Source: Gemmatimonadota bacterium (GTDB lineage: Bacteria > Gemmatimonadota > Gemmatimonadetes > Gemmatimonadales > GWC2-71-9). Taken from it: DNA of 11,462 nt. Positions within the stretch are counted from its first letter, which is position 1, and the number at the start of each line of letters is the position of its first letter. A model generated the notes under the pieces. It made no database searches, was not told the origin of the DNA, and saw only the letters and a program-made list of their open reading frames with translations. The position numbers and the translations under genes were made by a program. Shown in pieces: positions 11,262 through 11,462 of the stretch. Where the stretch lies: assembly GCA_003222235.1 (NCBI GenBank), contig QHVD01000259.1:3167-14628 (forward strand), given 5' to 3'.

Positions 11262-11462
11262 AGAGCCCCATCGTTGCCCGATCGCGGAACTCTGCGTCAC
11301 AAGGGACGGCTGAAGGTCTCTCAGCCGTTCACCAACGGGCGGACTGTAAAACGCCGCAAGGGCCTTGAGCTCCTCCAGGGAAAAGCTACGAGCGTAAAGT
11401 ACCGCGATGCTATCGAGGAGCTCCGGAGTATCGTGAACGAGTCGGGCCTCAAAGCGTGTCCA
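11256..11462 (-). CDS. DUF2059 domain-containing protein, C-terminal part (runs off the right edge)
   Basis: An open minus-strand frame enters from the right edge and ends at TAA (11256-11258), giving 68 visible residues. It contains the pattern YARSFSLEELKALAAFYSP followed by PVGERLRDLQPSL, which matches the C-terminal helix signature of DUF2059 proteins (usually near FTEEEL..L..FY.SP.G.K). Family members are typically exported proteins of about 150-200 residues and unknown biochemical role; the N-terminus and any signal peptide are outside this window. The stop codon lies inside the attC core of its own cassette (CGTTAAC in gene direction), so gene and recombination site overlap. No in-window start exists, so the length is unknown. 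Family assignment is by recognised motif only. Confidence 0.85.
   Translation of the reverse strand, partial: WTRFEARLVHDTPELLDSIAVLYARSFSLEELKALAAFYSPPVGERLRDLQPSLVTQSSAIGQRWGSR

Larger units (their letters stand above)
1..11462 (-). mobile_element. Sedentary integron gene-cassette array (internal segment)
   Basis: All supported genes are short, lie on the minus strand and are tightly packed, and many gaps between them hold an imperfect inverted repeat bounded by GCCTAAC and GTTAGGC-like cores. That is the architecture of integron attC sites. Complete sites are at 5977-6114, 9328-9464, 10356-10494 and 11127-11261; compact, halved or collapsed ones are listed separately. In gene direction the extra unpaired base sits in the gene-proximal arm, as in known attC sites, so the cassettes read right to left. 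No integrase gene or attI is in the window; in a normal array they would lie past the right edge. The similar length and sequence of the long attC sites argues for a chromosomal, sedentary integron rather than a clinical mobile one. The host lineage is not determined. Confidence 0.92.

Overview
This window is a stretch of a gene-cassette array from a chromosomal (sedentary) integron in a GC-rich bacterium. At least nineteen small genes lie head to tail on the minus strand. Between many of them sits a repeat ending in a GTTAGGC-type core on the plus strand (GCCTAAC in gene direction), with inverted arms such as CGCTTAAGCTGC / GCAGCTTCAAGCG. These have the architecture of attC sites, the recombination sites of integron cassettes. 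Four are essentially complete and 135-139 bp long; others are compact, halved or collapsed. No integrase gene, attI site, rRNA, tRNA, CRISPR or transposase is visible. Because every cassette points left, the integrase and attI should lie beyond the right edge if this is a normal array. The lineage cannot be fixed from the sequence; the high GC, DinB/VOC/DUF6174/DUF2059 content and environmental-type attC sites suggest a soil or sediment bacterium (inference).

Layout from right (array-proximal) to left: DUF2059 protein (partial, 11256-11462), attC; short-chain dehydrogenase (10502-11092), attC; VOC protein (9952-10314), compact attC; four-helix membrane protein (9476-9883), attC; DinB (8730-9218) plus YdeI/OmdA protein with a duplicated C-terminal domain (7901-8662), compact attC; RibD/DHFR-like reductase (7257-7802), shrunken attC; DUF6174 lipoprotein (6605-7069), half attC; VOC protein (6109-6474), attC; membrane/coiled-coil protein (5690-5938), half attC; a 41-codon membrane ORF overlapping a 92-residue membrane protein (5487-5612, 5212-5490), hairpin-type attC; PH-domain membrane protein (4640-5092) and cupin (4138-4515), half attC; a broken region with a truncated ORF and a GNAT acetyltransferase tail (3593-4121), collapsed attC; a four-gene run VOC - EthD - NIPSNAP-like - membrane protein (3498 down to 2097), remnant attC; VOC (1547-1981), secreted esterase (646-1431) and DinB (124-612).

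The genes do not form one pathway. They are a collection of single-domain accessory functions: small-molecule binding, detoxification or modification folds (four VOC, two DinB, EthD, NIPSNAP-like, cupin, RibD-like, SDR), small membrane proteins, a lipoprotein and a secreted hydrolase. The most informative feature is the graded erosion of attC sites, which should fuse neighbouring cassettes into multi-gene units that can only move together.
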